Of a DNA stretch of 64,000 bases, positions 53,614-63,106 are shown in pieces. The position numbers and the translations under genes were made by a program. Every line of letters begins with the position of its first letter. The first letter of the stretch is position 1. The DNA lies in assembly GCF_001425175.1 (NCBI RefSeq), contig NZ_LMDV01000012.1, positions 1 to 64,000 on the forward strand, in the 5' to 3' direction. The notes under the pieces are model-generated. The model worked only from the letters and a program-made list of their open reading frames with translations, made no database searches and was not told the origin of the DNA. This DNA comes from Nocardioides sp. Root1257. Its GTDB lineage: Bacteria; Actinomycetota; Actinomycetes; Propionibacteriales; Nocardioidaceae.

Positions 53614-54357
53614 TCAGAGGGCGAGGTAGCCGCCGTCGACGGGGATGGTCACGCCGGTGACGTAGGAAGACATGTCGGAGGCCAGGAAAACCGCGGGACC
53701 CGCGATCTCGTTGGTCTCTCCCACGCGTCCGAGTGGCACTCGCTGGAGGAACTTTGCGTTGCCCTCACCTTCGACCGTCATCAGCCCGCTCTTCATGCGC
53801 CCAGGCGCGAGTCCGTTGCAGCGACCGCCGGTCGGGCCGAGCGTGCGGGAGAAGTACTGGACCAAGGATCGGACGCCCGCTTTGGTGGCGCCGTAGGCGG
53901 CGCTGGACCTAGGGGCTGAGAAGCCGGCGATGGATGACAGGAAGATGACACTCGCACCCTGGTGCCGCAGGCCCGGCAGGAGGGACACGGTGACGTCGTA
54001 CTGCCCGGTGAGGTTGATGTCGAGCACATGATCCCACTTCTCGGCGACATCGGTATCGGCCTCTCGGATGCGCGGCGACACCCCCGCGTTGTTGACCAGG
54101 ACGTCCACTCGCTCGTGCCGCTCGAGCACGCGGGCGCCGAAAGCCAGGACGGCGTCACGATCAGCAATGTCTAGCTCATGTGGTTCGGCCGAGCCACCGG
54201 CGTCGGTGATCGCCTTGACGACCCCCTCGGCGGAATCGACGAGGCGATCCACCACCAGGACGTGCGCCCCCTCGGCGGCCAGAGCGGTCGAGATTGCGGC
54301 ACCGAGGCCGCCACCGCCACCGGTCACCAGTGCCGTCTTGCCGGACAGTCGAGTCAT
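53614..54357 (-). CDS. SDR family alcohol dehydrogenase-like
   Basis: A 247-aa short-chain dehydrogenase: TGGGGGLG cofactor motif near residue 12, NNAGVSPR, a catalytic Ser in LSSIAG and YGATK. Between the Baeyer-Villiger and lactonase genes, the usual role would be oxidation of a ring alcohol to the ketone. The spacing is 57 bases to the monooxygenase and 33 to the lactonase, consistent with one operon. Confidence 0.87.
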   Translation of the reverse strand: MTRLSGKTALVTGGGGGLGAAISTALAAEGAHVLVVDRLVDSAEGVVKAITDAGGSAEPHELDIADRDAVLAFGARVLERHERVDVLVNNAGVSPRIREADTDVAEKWDHVLDINLTGQYDVTVSLLPGLRHQGASVIFLSSIAGFSAPRSSAAYGATKAGVRSLVQYFSRTLGPTGGRCNGLAPGRMKSGLMTVEGEGNAKFLQRVPLGRVGETNEIAGPAVFLASDMSSYVTGVTIPVDGGYLAL

Positions 54358-54414
54358 TCCCCGTACTCCTTCATTGGTGTTGCCTTGTCGCCGTCCGACG
54401 CGCCAGCCGATCGG

Positions 54415-56052
54415 TCACGCCATCACGTAGCCCTTGTAGTCGTGCTCCTTGACGTCTTCGCAGTACGCGCGGAAGCGCGGGTTGCCGCCGACGAACAGCA
54501 GGACCTCGCGCTTGTCGCGACCTGGGATGTTCTGGTTGACGCCGGTGAACCACGAGTTGGTCTGCCCCAGCAGCAGCTTGCCCTGCAGCTTTGCCGCGTA
54601 GAGCGTGAAGCTATCGGCGGCCTCCTGCTCGGACTCGATGCGCCGAACCCCGGCCTCCTTCGCGCTGATCATCATGTCGCTGAGCCAGTCGATGGCGAGC
54701 GCCGAGCACCGCGGGATGTTGCAGAACGTGGCTCCGCTCTGCGGGCCGACCAGCATGAAGAAGTTCGGGAACCCGGGGCACTGCATGCCCATGTAGGTCG
54801 TGACACCCTTCTCCCACTCGTCCTTGAGAGCCACGCCCCCGACGCCCCGGATGTCGATGCGGTTCCACGACCCCTTGACCGCGTCGAAGCCAGTCGCGTA
54901 GATGATGACGTCGAGCTCGTGCAGGCCCTCGGGAGTCTCGATGCCCTCGGGGGTGACCCGGGTGATCGAGGTCGAGTGGAGATCGACGATCTCGACGTTC
55001 TCCTGGTTGTAGACCTCGTAGTAGTTGGTCTCGAGCGGTACCCGCTTCATCCCGAAGCCGTGGTCCTTGGGGATGAGCATCTCGGCGGTGCGCGGGTCCT
55101 TGACTCGTTGACGGATCTTGTTCGCCACGAAGTCGGAGACGTACTTGTTCGCCTCCGGGTCCGACAGGACGTCCTGGTAGGCACCCAGCCAGAGCGAGAA
55201 ACCCGGCCCCTTGTAGAGCTCCTCGAGGGTCGCGTCCCGCTCCTCCTTCGGCACCTCGAACAGGTTCTTCTGGATGAACTCGTGCGGGAAGCCTGCGAGC
55301 GACGCATCGCACTTGGCGGTGAACTCGTGGTAGTTCGCCTTGATGTAGTCCATCCGTTCGGGCTCCATGGGGCCGTTGCCCAGCGGGGTGCACCAGTTGG
55401 GGTCACGGAGAAAGACCGTCAGGTGGCCGGCGATCTTGGCCATCTCCTGGATGGTCTGCACGCCCGTAGAACCAACGCCGATGACGCCGATCCGCTTGCC
55501 GGCCAGATCCAGACCCGCAGGGCCGAAGCCATCAGCTTCCCGCGGCCAGTTCGCGGTGTGGTAGCTCTCGCCCTTGAAGGTGTTGATCCCCGGCAGGTTC
55601 GGCATCTGGGGGGTCGACAGCGGCCCGAGCGCCGAGAACACGAAGCGCGCCGTGACCGGCGCCCGGTAGGGCTGCTGGAACCCAAGCGTGTAGAGGCTGT
55701 TCTCCTCGTCCCACACCGCCTTGTCGACCTTGGCGTTGAAGATGAAGTCCTTGCGGATGTCCATGATCTCGGCGGCCCGGTGGATGTAGCGCAGCACCTC
55801 GGGCTGAGCGGCGAAGCGCTCGGACCAGTTCCACTCCTGCATGAGCTCGTCATTCCAGAAGTAGCCGTAGACCTCGCTCTCGGAGTCGATGCGGCAGCCC
55901 GGGTAGCGGTTGTGGTGCCAGACGCCACCTAGGTCGTCAGACCCCTCGACACCGAGGACCCGGTAGCCCATCTCGCGCAGGCGGTACGCCTGGTAGAGGC
56001 CGCTGATCCCTGCACCGATCACCACGGCGTCGAAGTCGGGTTCTGTCGTCAT
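54415..56052 (-). CDS. Baeyer-Villiger monooxygenase, cyclohexanone monooxygenase type
   Basis: A 545-aa flavin monooxygenase. FAD motif GAGISG at residues 13-18, the Baeyer-Villiger fingerprint FKGESYHTANWP near 162-173, and the NADPH motif GVGSTG are intact. It is a second enzyme of this kind and resembles the one at 29076 along its length, including LIPKDHGFGMKRVPLET, but belongs to a different regulatory unit. It converts a cyclic ketone to a lactone. First gene of the operon with an SDR and SMP-30 lactonase. Confidence 0.92.
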   Translation of the reverse strand: MTTEPDFDAVVIGAGISGLYQAYRLREMGYRVLGVEGSDDLGGVWHHNRYPGCRIDSESEVYGYFWNDELMQEWNWSERFAAQPEVLRYIHRAAEIMDIRKDFIFNAKVDKAVWDEENSLYTLGFQQPYRAPVTARFVFSALGPLSTPQMPNLPGINTFKGESYHTANWPREADGFGPAGLDLAGKRIGVIGVGSTGVQTIQEMAKIAGHLTVFLRDPNWCTPLGNGPMEPERMDYIKANYHEFTAKCDASLAGFPHEFIQKNLFEVPKEERDATLEELYKGPGFSLWLGAYQDVLSDPEANKYVSDFVANKIRQRVKDPRTAEMLIPKDHGFGMKRVPLETNYYEVYNQENVEIVDLHSTSITRVTPEGIETPEGLHELDVIIYATGFDAVKGSWNRIDIRGVGGVALKDEWEKGVTTYMGMQCPGFPNFFMLVGPQSGATFCNIPRCSALAIDWLSDMMISAKEAGVRRIESEQEAADSFTLYAAKLQGKLLLGQTNSWFTGVNQNIPGRDKREVLLFVGGNPRFRAYCEDVKEHDYKGYVMA

Positions 56053-56088
56053 CTCGGTCTTCCTCTCGGCGGCCCGCCGCCCGGTTTC

Positions 56089-56105
56089 CTTACGAACGAT
56101 TGTTT
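56089..56105. promoter_or_regulatory. second-motif site a
   Basis: On the minus strand this reads AAACAATCGTTCGTAAG, 37 bases before the Baeyer-Villiger start. It matches the AAAC-R-A ... G-T-n-A-G pattern of three other sites in this region. Confidence 0.4.
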
Positions 56106-56318
56106 TTTCTACTCTCGCACGCTCTCACAAGCCCGTCAACCGACTGGCTTGCGCGATCGCACATCCCACGCGACACGGCCCCCGCAGGCGTCAACGACGT
56201 GCGATCTGCACGTCGTGCAGCACCCAGCCGGCCGTCATGATGGCGGGCGGCCCGGCAGCGACACCCACGACGTCGGATGCGGCGTGCAGCGTGGGTATGG
56301 ACTCCTGCAGCTCCGTCC

Positions 56319-56921
56319 TCAGCCCCGACCCGAGGCCGCGAGGCGCTGCCGGCTGACAGCAAGTGGGCGCGCGTACGACGCATCGGTGCGGTTGCGCGCC
56401 GACGGTGTTGCCGACGCCATCAGAGCGGCGAGCTCGGGCGGGAGCCCGCCCTTGACCGCGGTGTAGGCGGCCGGGTCGTCCGGATCAACAGGCTCATCCG
56501 TGAGGATCCAGTCCCGGACGCAGATCCGGTGCGCGATCGCCCATCGGCCGTCTCTCTTCTCGAAGCGATCGACGTAGCGCCCGCCGCTGACCGACACGGG
56601 AGGGCCCTGCCGGTTCATGCCGACAAACATGTAGTAGGTCTCCGTGTGGGCGGTCGATCCGTCGAGCTCGCACGAGTGGTTCATGAGGACATGCTGCTGA
56701 CTCAGGTGCATCGAGGTGTGCATGGGGATGACCCAGTCAGCGAACTCCTCCGGCCCTCCGACAAACATGCCGTGGTCGTCGATAGCGTCGGGGTGGTACA
56801 CCGACAGCAGTAGTGCGCGATCGAGGCGGTCGACGCCGCGGCTATAGCGCATCAGGCAGTCATGGATCGCCTGCCGGTCCAACAGTTCGTCGATGGCGCC
56901 CTGATTGCCGTTGCTCGTCAT
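56319..56921 (-). CDS. SnoaL/NTF2-like protein
   Basis: A 200-aa NTF2-fold protein. IDELLDRQAIHDCLMRYSRGVDRLD is followed by ...YHPDAIDDHG, HVLMNHSCELDG and a strand FEKRDGRWAIAHRICVRDW, the standard SnoaL-like 4 layout. A low-complexity C-terminal tail of about 45 residues is extra. It follows the fused ferredoxin reductase by 28 bases. Reaction unknown; perhaps hydration or isomerisation of a ring compound. Confidence 0.8.
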   Translation of the reverse strand: MTSNGNQGAIDELLDRQAIHDCLMRYSRGVDRLDRALLLSVYHPDAIDDHGMFVGGPEEFADWVIPMHTSMHLSQQHVLMNHSCELDGSTAHTETYYMFVGMNRQGPPVSVSGGRYVDRFEKRDGRWAIAHRICVRDWILTDEPVDPDDPAAYTAVKGGLPPELAALMASATPSARNRTDASYARPLAVSRQRLAASGRG

Positions 56922-56949
56922 CGTGCTCGACCTCTCCTCGGGTGGTTGC

Positions 56950-58548
56950 TCACATGCGGCTCGCTGCGAGCATCTGGTCGACGCTCACGAACTTCACGCG
57001 CGGCCGGTTGACCTCGCGACCGCGGTCACGTTCGGCAGCGTCGATCCGGCACCAGCCGGCGTAGTCGACGACGCTTGGTTGACGTCGCCGGACCAGGTCC
57101 GCGAAGTCCTCCGGCGGGGCCGTCGGGTCGACGAGCTCCCCGCTGGCGAAGTCGTGGAGCAGCCCGGCGACCGTCTCCTCGGAGTCGACCCTGTTGGTGC
57201 CTATCACGCCCGTAGCGCCGCGTTTGCTCCACCCCGAGCAGTAGAGCCCGGGAAGCACCCTCTCGCTCTCCGTGTCGGCAACCCGTCCCATGAGGTTGGG
57301 GATCCGTCCGCTCGCCTCGTCGAACGGCAGGCCCGGCGGTGCGGTACCGCGGTAGCCAACGGCGCGGAGCACGAGATGCGTTGCGACCCGTTCCTCCTCG
57401 CCGTCGGGACGGCCGAAGGTCACGGCCTCCACGCGGTCCGCGCCCTGGATCGACAGGGGCGTCAGACCGAAACGCAGGACGATTCTTCGCCGCCCTGCGA
57501 CAGCTGGCTGCCCGGCCGCAGCCTCGAGGATCCGCCGGCAGCGGTCGTTGACGCCGTCGAGGTCAGCCACCTCGGCGGGATCGGCGACGAGGTCGACATC
57601 CGGGATCCGGTCCAGCGCCTCGAGCTCTCCCGTCGTGTAGGCGGCGTACCGAGGACCCCTTCGGGCCACGATCCAGACCTCCGAGACCGCGGCGTCGTCG
57701 AACGCTCCGCGCGCGGCCTCGGCGATGTCCGATGCATGCCTGACCGACTCAGGGTTGACCAGGGTCCGGGCCACGTCGAGCGCGACGTTGCCGTTGCCGA
57801 TCAGCACGACGCGCTCACCGGAGAGGTCGTGCACGTCCTCGGCGTGGTCCGGGTGGCCGTTGTACCAAGCCACGAACTCCCGCGCGGAGTGTGAGCCCGG
57901 CAGCTCCTCCCCCGGCACGCCGAGCCGACGGTCGCCGCTCGCACCGGCAGCCCACAGGACTGCGTGATGGTGTTCGAGGAGGTCCGCCACGCTGACGTCC
58001 TCACCGACGGTGACATTGAAGTGACAGTCGACCGACGCGTGGCCGAGCGCTCGCTGGAACCTGGTGGTGATCTGCTTGGTCTTCACGTGGTCGGGCGCGA
58101 CGCCGGCACGCACCAGCCCGAACGGCGCAGGCAACCTCTCGAGCACCGACACGCGCACGCCCTTCACCGCAGCCAGTTGCTCCACGGCGTAGCAGGCCGC
58201 CGGGCCGGTGCCGACGACCGCGACCCGCAACTCCGGACGTGACTCAGGCAACCGCACACGCGCGTGCGGCGGAGGACCGGACTCCACGATCGGGTTGTCG
58301 CGGAAGTAGTCCGCGTTGATCGCGAGCAGGTCACCGAACTCCTCGGGCATGTCGTAGTCGGCGTGCACAGCGTCGATGGGGCACTCGTCCATGCACGCCT
58401 GGCAGTCGATGCAGGTGGCCGGGTCGATGTAGAGCTGTTCGACGGTGAGGAAGTCAGGATCACCCGGGCGCGGTCGGATGCACTGCACCGGACACACCGA
58501 GACGCAGGACGCGTCGCTGCAGCATCCTGGGGTGATCACGAAGGTCAT
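56950..58548 (-). CDS. fused ferredoxin and NADPH-ferredoxin reductase (FprB type)
   Basis: A 532-aa fusion. The N-terminal ferredoxin has two cysteine clusters (CCSDASCVSVCPVQC and CIDCQACMDECP), suited to a 7Fe or 8Fe ferredoxin. The reductase follows: VAVVGTGPAACYAVEQL for FAD, then GNGNVALDVARTL for NADPH and GVIGTNRVDSEETV at the end. Start ATG 58548 was chosen; the frame extends upstream to 58755 without support. It passes electrons from NADPH to a ferredoxin, here probably the small one at 58598, for an oxygenase not found in the window. Confidence 0.9.
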   Translation of the reverse strand: MTFVITPGCCSDASCVSVCPVQCIRPRPGDPDFLTVEQLYIDPATCIDCQACMDECPIDAVHADYDMPEEFGDLLAINADYFRDNPIVESGPPPHARVRLPESRPELRVAVVGTGPAACYAVEQLAAVKGVRVSVLERLPAPFGLVRAGVAPDHVKTKQITTRFQRALGHASVDCHFNVTVGEDVSVADLLEHHHAVLWAAGASGDRRLGVPGEELPGSHSAREFVAWYNGHPDHAEDVHDLSGERVVLIGNGNVALDVARTLVNPESVRHASDIAEAARGAFDDAAVSEVWIVARRGPRYAAYTTGELEALDRIPDVDLVADPAEVADLDGVNDRCRRILEAAAGQPAVAGRRRIVLRFGLTPLSIQGADRVEAVTFGRPDGEEERVATHLVLRAVGYRGTAPPGLPFDEASGRIPNLMGRVADTESERVLPGLYCSGWSKRGATGVIGTNRVDSEETVAGLLHDFASGELVDPTAPPEDFADLVRRRQPSVVDYAGWCRIDAAERDRGREVNRPRVKFVSVDQMLAASRM

Positions 58549-58597
58549 GACGCGCTCCCTCGCCGCGCTCGGCTCCGCGGCGTACGTCGGTCGATGC

Positions 58598-58792
58598 TCA
58601 TTGGATCGAGATCGCGCCTTCGGGGCAGGTGCCGGCGATCCGACGGGCCTGCTCCTCGTCCTGCGCCGCCACCTCGACGGCAGTGTCGGCGGGGGTCGCG
58701 AACCCGTTGTCATCTGGCTCGACCAGACCCGGCGCCAAGGTGTAGCAGCGGCCATGCCCGGTGCATACCGAGCCGTTCACGAGTAGCTTCAT
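58598..58792 (-). CDS. P450-type ferredoxin with CxxHxxC cluster
   Basis: A 64-aa ferredoxin. Ligand positions are Cys10, His13, Cys16 (CTGHGRC) and Cys56 in TCPEGAI, so a histidine stands at the usual second ligand place, as in 3Fe-4S ferredoxins that serve actinobacterial P450s. Start ATG 58792 follows GGAGG; the frame extends to 58873. Divergent from the CoA transferase at 58966. No P450 gene is present in the window. Confidence 0.88.
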   Translation of the reverse strand: MKLLVNGSVCTGHGRCYTLAPGLVEPDDNGFATPADTAVEVAAQDEEQARRIAGTCPEGAISIQ

Positions 58793-58866
58793 GCGGTCCT
58801 CCACGTCGACAGTGACCATCGCCACGTTGCGGGCGATCCCACCGTGCCACGCAGCCGACACACGGT

Positions 58867-58883
58867 CAAGCAAACGTTCGTTT
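58867..58883. promoter_or_regulatory. second-motif site b
   Basis: On the minus strand AAACGAACGTTTGCTTG, upstream of the ferredoxin gene; its core AAACG-N2-CGTTT (58872-58883) is an inverted repeat. One of four related sites. Confidence 0.4.
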
Positions 58884-58937
58884 TATCCTTGAGGCATCAT
58901 GGTCGACCCCTTGACTGTGACGTGGGCCTCAGGATAA

Positions 58938-58954
58938 AAACAAGTGATTGTTAG
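58938..58954. promoter_or_regulatory. second-motif site c
   Basis: AAACAAGTGATTGTTAG contains the inverted repeat AACAA-N4-TTGTT (58939-58952). It is just before the ribosome site of the CoA transferase at 58966, in the divergent region with site b. Confidence 0.45.
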
Positions 58955-58965
58955 AAGGAGGGGAC

Positions 58966-60174
58966 GTGGAGTTCCACGAGACGTACGCCGGCCTCAGGGT
59001 GCTGGACCTCAGCGAGAACATCGCTGGGCCCCTCGCCTGCATGATCCTGGCCGACATGGGCAGCGACGTGGTGAAGATCGAGCGCCCAGGTGCTGGTGAC
59101 TCCACACGCTCGCTCCCCCCGTTCTGGGGAGCGGAGGCGACGGTCTTCCAGACCGTCAACCGCAACAAGCGCAGCGTGGCGATCGATCTCAAGTCCGACG
59201 CCGGGCGCGCGGCGGTGCTCCGCCTCGTCGGCACCGCGGACGTGGTCGTGGAGTCGTTCCGACCCGGTGTCGCCGATCGGTTGGGCCTGGGTTTCGACCA
59301 CATGCTCGCGACCAAGCCGGACCTCGTCCATGTGTCCGTGAACGCCTTCGGCACAGGCCCGCTCGGCCACGACCGTCCCGGCTACGACGCACTGGTGCAG
59401 GCCTTCACCGGCATTATGGCGATGACCGGCGAGCCCGGTGGCAGTCCGGTGCGAGCGGCACCGTCGATCATCGACATCTCCACGGGGCTCTGGGCCGCGC
59501 TCGCCGTCCAAGCCGCCTTGGTCCGACGCGACGCGACCGGGGAAGGCCAACGCATCGAGTCGACGCTGATCGACTCCGGCCTCTTCCTGCAGTGCCACCA
59601 GGTCGTCGGGTTCCTAGGAACCGGGTCGTTTCCCGGCCCGCTCGGGTCTGCAGCCCCCAGCGCGGCCCCCTACCAGGCCTTCCAGACCCTCGACCAGCCG
59701 ATCATGATCGCGACCTCCACGGATCGTATGTTCCACACCCTCTGCCGGGCACTGGGGCTCGACGACCTGGTCGACGACCCGCGCTTCCGCACGATGCCTG
59801 ACCGCATCGCCCGTCGGGACACCTTGGCGGCCCTGATCCAGCAAGTCCTCTCCACGGAGAAGGCAGGTCACTGGCTGAGCGTCCTCCAGGGCGCGGGGAT
59901 ACCCGCAGGTCCTGTCAACGACCTCGCCCAGGCGATCGCCCACCCGCTCACCAACGAACGCCGACTGATTGCCCCGGCCGAGCCAGGCAGAGTCGACGGC
60001 CTCCAGCAGATGCACCTCCCGATGGATCTCGCCCGCTCCGCTCCCCGCCGACAGGCTCCGGCGGTCGGCGAGCACACTGCCGAGGTGCTTCGAGAAGCAG
60101 GCCTCACCGAGGACGACGTCGCACAGGTCGTCGCAGCCCACGAACCCGTCACGAGAGGAATCGACCAGCCGTGA
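58966..60174 (+). CDS. CaiB/BaiF CoA transferase
   Basis: A 402-aa class III CoA transferase, with VLDLSENIAGPLACMILADMGSDVVKIE, VNRNKRSVAIDLKS, FRPGVADRLG and the catalytic-type Asp in SIIDISTGLW. Start GTG 58966 follows a perfect AGAAGGAGG; a frame beginning at TTG 58948 is rejected. It heads a three-gene plus-strand operon (CoA transferase, ligase, ferredoxin reductase) linked by four-base overlaps. It probably loads CoA on a pathway acid. Confidence 0.88.
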   Translation: MEFHETYAGLRVLDLSENIAGPLACMILADMGSDVVKIERPGAGDSTRSLPPFWGAEATVFQTVNRNKRSVAIDLKSDAGRAAVLRLVGTADVVVESFRPGVADRLGLGFDHMLATKPDLVHVSVNAFGTGPLGHDRPGYDALVQAFTGIMAMTGEPGGSPVRAAPSIIDISTGLWAALAVQAALVRRDATGEGQRIESTLIDSGLFLQCHQVVGFLGTGSFPGPLGSAAPSAAPYQAFQTLDQPIMIATSTDRMFHTLCRALGLDDLVDDPRFRTMPDRIARRDTLAALIQQVLSTEKAGHWLSVLQGAGIPAGPVNDLAQAIAHPLTNERRLIAPAEPGRVDGLQQMHLPMDLARSAPRRQAPAVGEHTAEVLREAGLTEDDVAQVVAAHEPVTRGIDQP

Positions 60175-61919
60175 AGACTGCAGCGGAGCTGGAGGACCAG
60201 GTCCGGCAGAGCCGGGCCATGCTCGAGGAGACGTGGGGCCCGTGGCAGCCAAGGACGACCGCGCAGCTTCTCGACCGGGTCACAGCCGACCACCCTGACC
60301 GCCCCTATGTCGTGACCGACGCGCGCACGTGGACGTACCACGACCTGGCGGAGCTCTCGATCGACCTCGCTGCCGGTCTGCACGCGATCGGCATTCGTGC
60401 CGGCGACCACGTCGCGGTCGACATGGCCAACTTCGTCGAGGCTGTCGCGCTCAAGTTCGCGGTTGCGCGGCTGGGCGCCGTCTCGGTGTCGGTCAACTTC
60501 ATGCTCCGTCACCAGGAGCTCGGCTACGTGCTCCGTCAGTCACGCAGCACCGTGCTCATCACCATGGACTCGTTCCGCGGCCTCGACTATCTCGCAGAGC
60601 TCGACCAGCTCGCCCCGGGCTGGGACGAGCTGGGGGGCGGTGATGCGCTTCCAGATCTGCGCGAGGTGATCGTCTTCGCAACGCAGGGCGGACGTCCTGC
60701 TCGCGGGACCTCGCTCGACGACCTGCTCCAGCGCGGCGCGGAAGTGCCGCGGACCGGCATCCTCGAGCTGACCGCATCTGGCGACCCGGAGGCGGTGTCC
60801 GACCTCCTCTACACCTCTGGCACGACGGGCAAGGCGAAGGGCGTGCTCCTCACGCACGACGGCGTGCTGCGCACGGCGTACTCCAGCGCCCTCCACCGTG
60901 CTTTGCCCGAGCGTTTCCGGATCATGTACGCCATGCCGCTCTACCACGTGTTCGGCTACGTGGAGGCGACTGTCGCCGTCCTGTTCGTTGCCGGCTCCAT
61001 CGTCCCCAAGACGATGTTCGACGGCCAGGAGATGCTCCGCGCGGTCGCCCGGCACGACGTCGACGAGATCATGTGCGTCCCCGCCATGACGAGCGTCCTC
61101 CTGGAGAAGGCCAAGGCGGGGAGCTACGACCTCTCGTCCTTGACCAGCATCTTCTCCTCAGGCACGCCGCATCCCGAGGGGATGTTCGCCGCCATGGACG
61201 AGGTGTTCGGGATCGAGCGCATCTACACCGCGTACGGACAAACCGAGACGACGGCCTCGACGATGTGCACCCTCCCCGGGGATGGCCTCGATCGCCTGAC
61301 CACCACGAACGGCACACGGAAGCCGGGCGGCTGCGCCGGCGATCCGTCGCTGGAAGGGAGTCTGGCTGTCTACAAGGTCGTCGACATCGCAACGGGCGAC
61401 GAGCTCCCGTTCGGTGAGATCGGAGCGCTCCTGACCAGGGGGCCGATCATCACGCAGGGCTACTTCGACAAGCCGGTCGAGACGGCAGAGCTGTTCACCG
61501 ACGACGGCTGGATGCAGACGGGCGACCTTGGCCGCGTCGACGAGCAGGGCTACCTCTCCCTGACCGGACGTCAGAAGGAGTCCTACCGATTCGGCGGCGA
61601 GCTGGTGATCCCCAGCGACGTGGAGGAAGTGCTCGTTCAGCACGAGGGTGTCCTCGAAGCGCACGTCGTCGGGATCCCCCACGAGCGGTACGGCGACGTT
61701 GGCTGTGCCTGGGTCGTCGTCAATCCCGCCGCGCCGCCGGCCGCCGAGGACCTCATCGCCTTCTGCGCCGCGCGCGTCGCACGCTTCAAAGTGCCCGCCA
61801 GCGTCTTGTTCATCGATGCCTCCGACCTTCCGCGCACTGTCACCGGCAGGGTCCAGAAGTTCCTCCTGATCGAGCGGGCGATCCGCATGTTGGCCGCGGC
61901 AGACACGGTGAGCGTGTGA
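60171..61919 (+). CDS. AMP-forming acyl-CoA ligase
   Basis: A 582-aa acyl-CoA synthetase. LLYTSGTTGKAKGVLLTHDG is the ATP loop, then IYTAYGQTETTAS, QTGDLGRVDEQGYLSLTGRQKE and the catalytic lysine in VTGRVQKFLL. It starts at GTG overlapping the CoA transferase stop (GTGA). It activates a carboxylic acid to its CoA ester with release of AMP. Two ways of forming CoA esters in one operon suggest that different acids enter, or two steps of the same route. Confidence 0.9.
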   Translation: MKTAAELEDQVRQSRAMLEETWGPWQPRTTAQLLDRVTADHPDRPYVVTDARTWTYHDLAELSIDLAAGLHAIGIRAGDHVAVDMANFVEAVALKFAVARLGAVSVSVNFMLRHQELGYVLRQSRSTVLITMDSFRGLDYLAELDQLAPGWDELGGGDALPDLREVIVFATQGGRPARGTSLDDLLQRGAEVPRTGILELTASGDPEAVSDLLYTSGTTGKAKGVLLTHDGVLRTAYSSALHRALPERFRIMYAMPLYHVFGYVEATVAVLFVAGSIVPKTMFDGQEMLRAVARHDVDEIMCVPAMTSVLLEKAKAGSYDLSSLTSIFSSGTPHPEGMFAAMDEVFGIERIYTAYGQTETTASTMCTLPGDGLDRLTTTNGTRKPGGCAGDPSLEGSLAVYKVVDIATGDELPFGEIGALLTRGPIITQGYFDKPVETAELFTDDGWMQTGDLGRVDEQGYLSLTGRQKESYRFGGELVIPSDVEEVLVQHEGVLEAHVVGIPHERYGDVGCAWVVVNPAAPPAAEDLIAFCAARVARFKVPASVLFIDASDLPRTVTGRVQKFLLIERAIRMLAAADTVSV

Positions 61920-63103
61920 GCGAGGGCCCGCTCGGCGACGTCGTCATCGCCGGCGGCGGGCTGGCTGCCGCCCGGACGGCGCTCGCGCTCCGGTCGTACG
62001 GCCACGACGGCGGCATCACGGTGTTGTCGGAGGAGGCGGAGTACCCCTACGACCGCCCTCCACTGTCCAAGGACGTCCTGCTGGACCGAGACGCGTCCGC
62101 AACCTGCCTGCTCGCACCCGAGGACGCCGCGGCAGCTGGCATCGACGTCCGTCTGTCGCACCGCGTCGTAGCGCTCGACCTCGACAGCAAGGTTGTCGTG
62201 GTCGAGAACGAGCCCGCCGTGGCCTACGGCAGCCTGGTCATCGCCACAGGGACGCGCGCCCGGTCGCTCCCGATCTTCGACGGTGTCGAGGGCATTCAGC
62301 ACCTCCGGACGATGGCGGACGCCCGCGCGATCCGGGAGCGACTGGCGCCGAGATCGCGGATCGCGATCGTCGGGGCAGGGTTCATCGGCCTGGAGGTGGC
62401 GGCGGCTGCTCGATCGCTGGGCTGCGAGGTCACCGTCGTCGAGGTCGCACCGACACCGCTCTGCGGGCCGCTCGGTCCGACGGTCGCGACCTGGCTGCAG
62501 GGCTGGCACACGACGCGTGGCGTTACCTTCCGCTGCGGGGTTTCGGTGGTGGCCGCTGACGTGCGGGCCTCTGGAACCACGCTGGTCCTCAGCGACACCA
62601 CGGAAGCCGAAGCCGACCTCGTCGTCGTGGGCGTCGGCGTCACACGCGAGCTGGACTGGATGTCGTCGGCCGGCCTACGAACCCATGCGGGCCTCGTCTG
62701 CGACGCAACCGGCCGGTCCTCTGCACCGGACGTGTACGGCGCCGGCGATGTCGTCTGCCTGCACGACGGCGCAGACCACTGCGCTCCCGTCCAGCACTGG
62801 ACCGCCGCCGCCGATTCCGCGCAGCGGGTGGCGGCCGCGATGAGCGGGCTGGACCTCGACGACGACGTGTCGGAGAACTACTTCTGGTCCCACCAGGCCG
62901 AGCTTCGCCTCATGTCGGTGGGTCATGCGCCACCGGACGTCGCTCCCCGTATCACGTCGGGCGACCTCGAGAGCGGGAAGTTCGTTGCCGAGTGGGAGGT
63001 CGACGGTCGAGTCAGCGCCGTCCTGGCCGCCAACAGTCCGCGGGAGTTCCTCCAGGGTCGTCTGGCCTTCCGCGCATCGTCTGTCGCCTTGTCAGGCGGA
63101 TGA
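61916..63103 (+). CDS. FAD-dependent ferredoxin reductase
   Basis: A 395-aa pyridine nucleotide-disulfide type reductase, rhodocoxin or putidaredoxin reductase-like. FAD motif GGGLAAARTA, the family signature YDRPPLSKD, the NAD motif GAGFIGLEVAAAARSLG and YGAGDVV are present. It starts at GTG overlapping the ligase stop. It feeds electrons to a ferredoxin of an oxygenase. It is the second ferredoxin reductase in this region. Its oxygenase is not in the window. Confidence 0.88.
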   Translation: MSEGPLGDVVIAGGGLAAARTALALRSYGHDGGITVLSEEAEYPYDRPPLSKDVLLDRDASATCLLAPEDAAAAGIDVRLSHRVVALDLDSKVVVVENEPAVAYGSLVIATGTRARSLPIFDGVEGIQHLRTMADARAIRERLAPRSRIAIVGAGFIGLEVAAAARSLGCEVTVVEVAPTPLCGPLGPTVATWLQGWHTTRGVTFRCGVSVVAADVRASGTTLVLSDTTEAEADLVVVGVGVTRELDWMSSAGLRTHAGLVCDATGRSSAPDVYGAGDVVCLHDGADHCAPVQHWTAAADSAQRVAAAMSGLDLDDDVSENYFWSHQAELRLMSVGHAPPDVAPRITSGDLESGKFVAEWEVDGRVSAVLAANSPREFLQGRLAFRASSVALSGG

Positions 63104-63106
63104 CGG

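Noticed and set aside
56137..56154. GTCAAC half-site upstream of the second Baeyer-Villiger gene
   Set aside because: The second arm is GCTTGC, too far from GTTGAC, so I do not count it in the first regulon.
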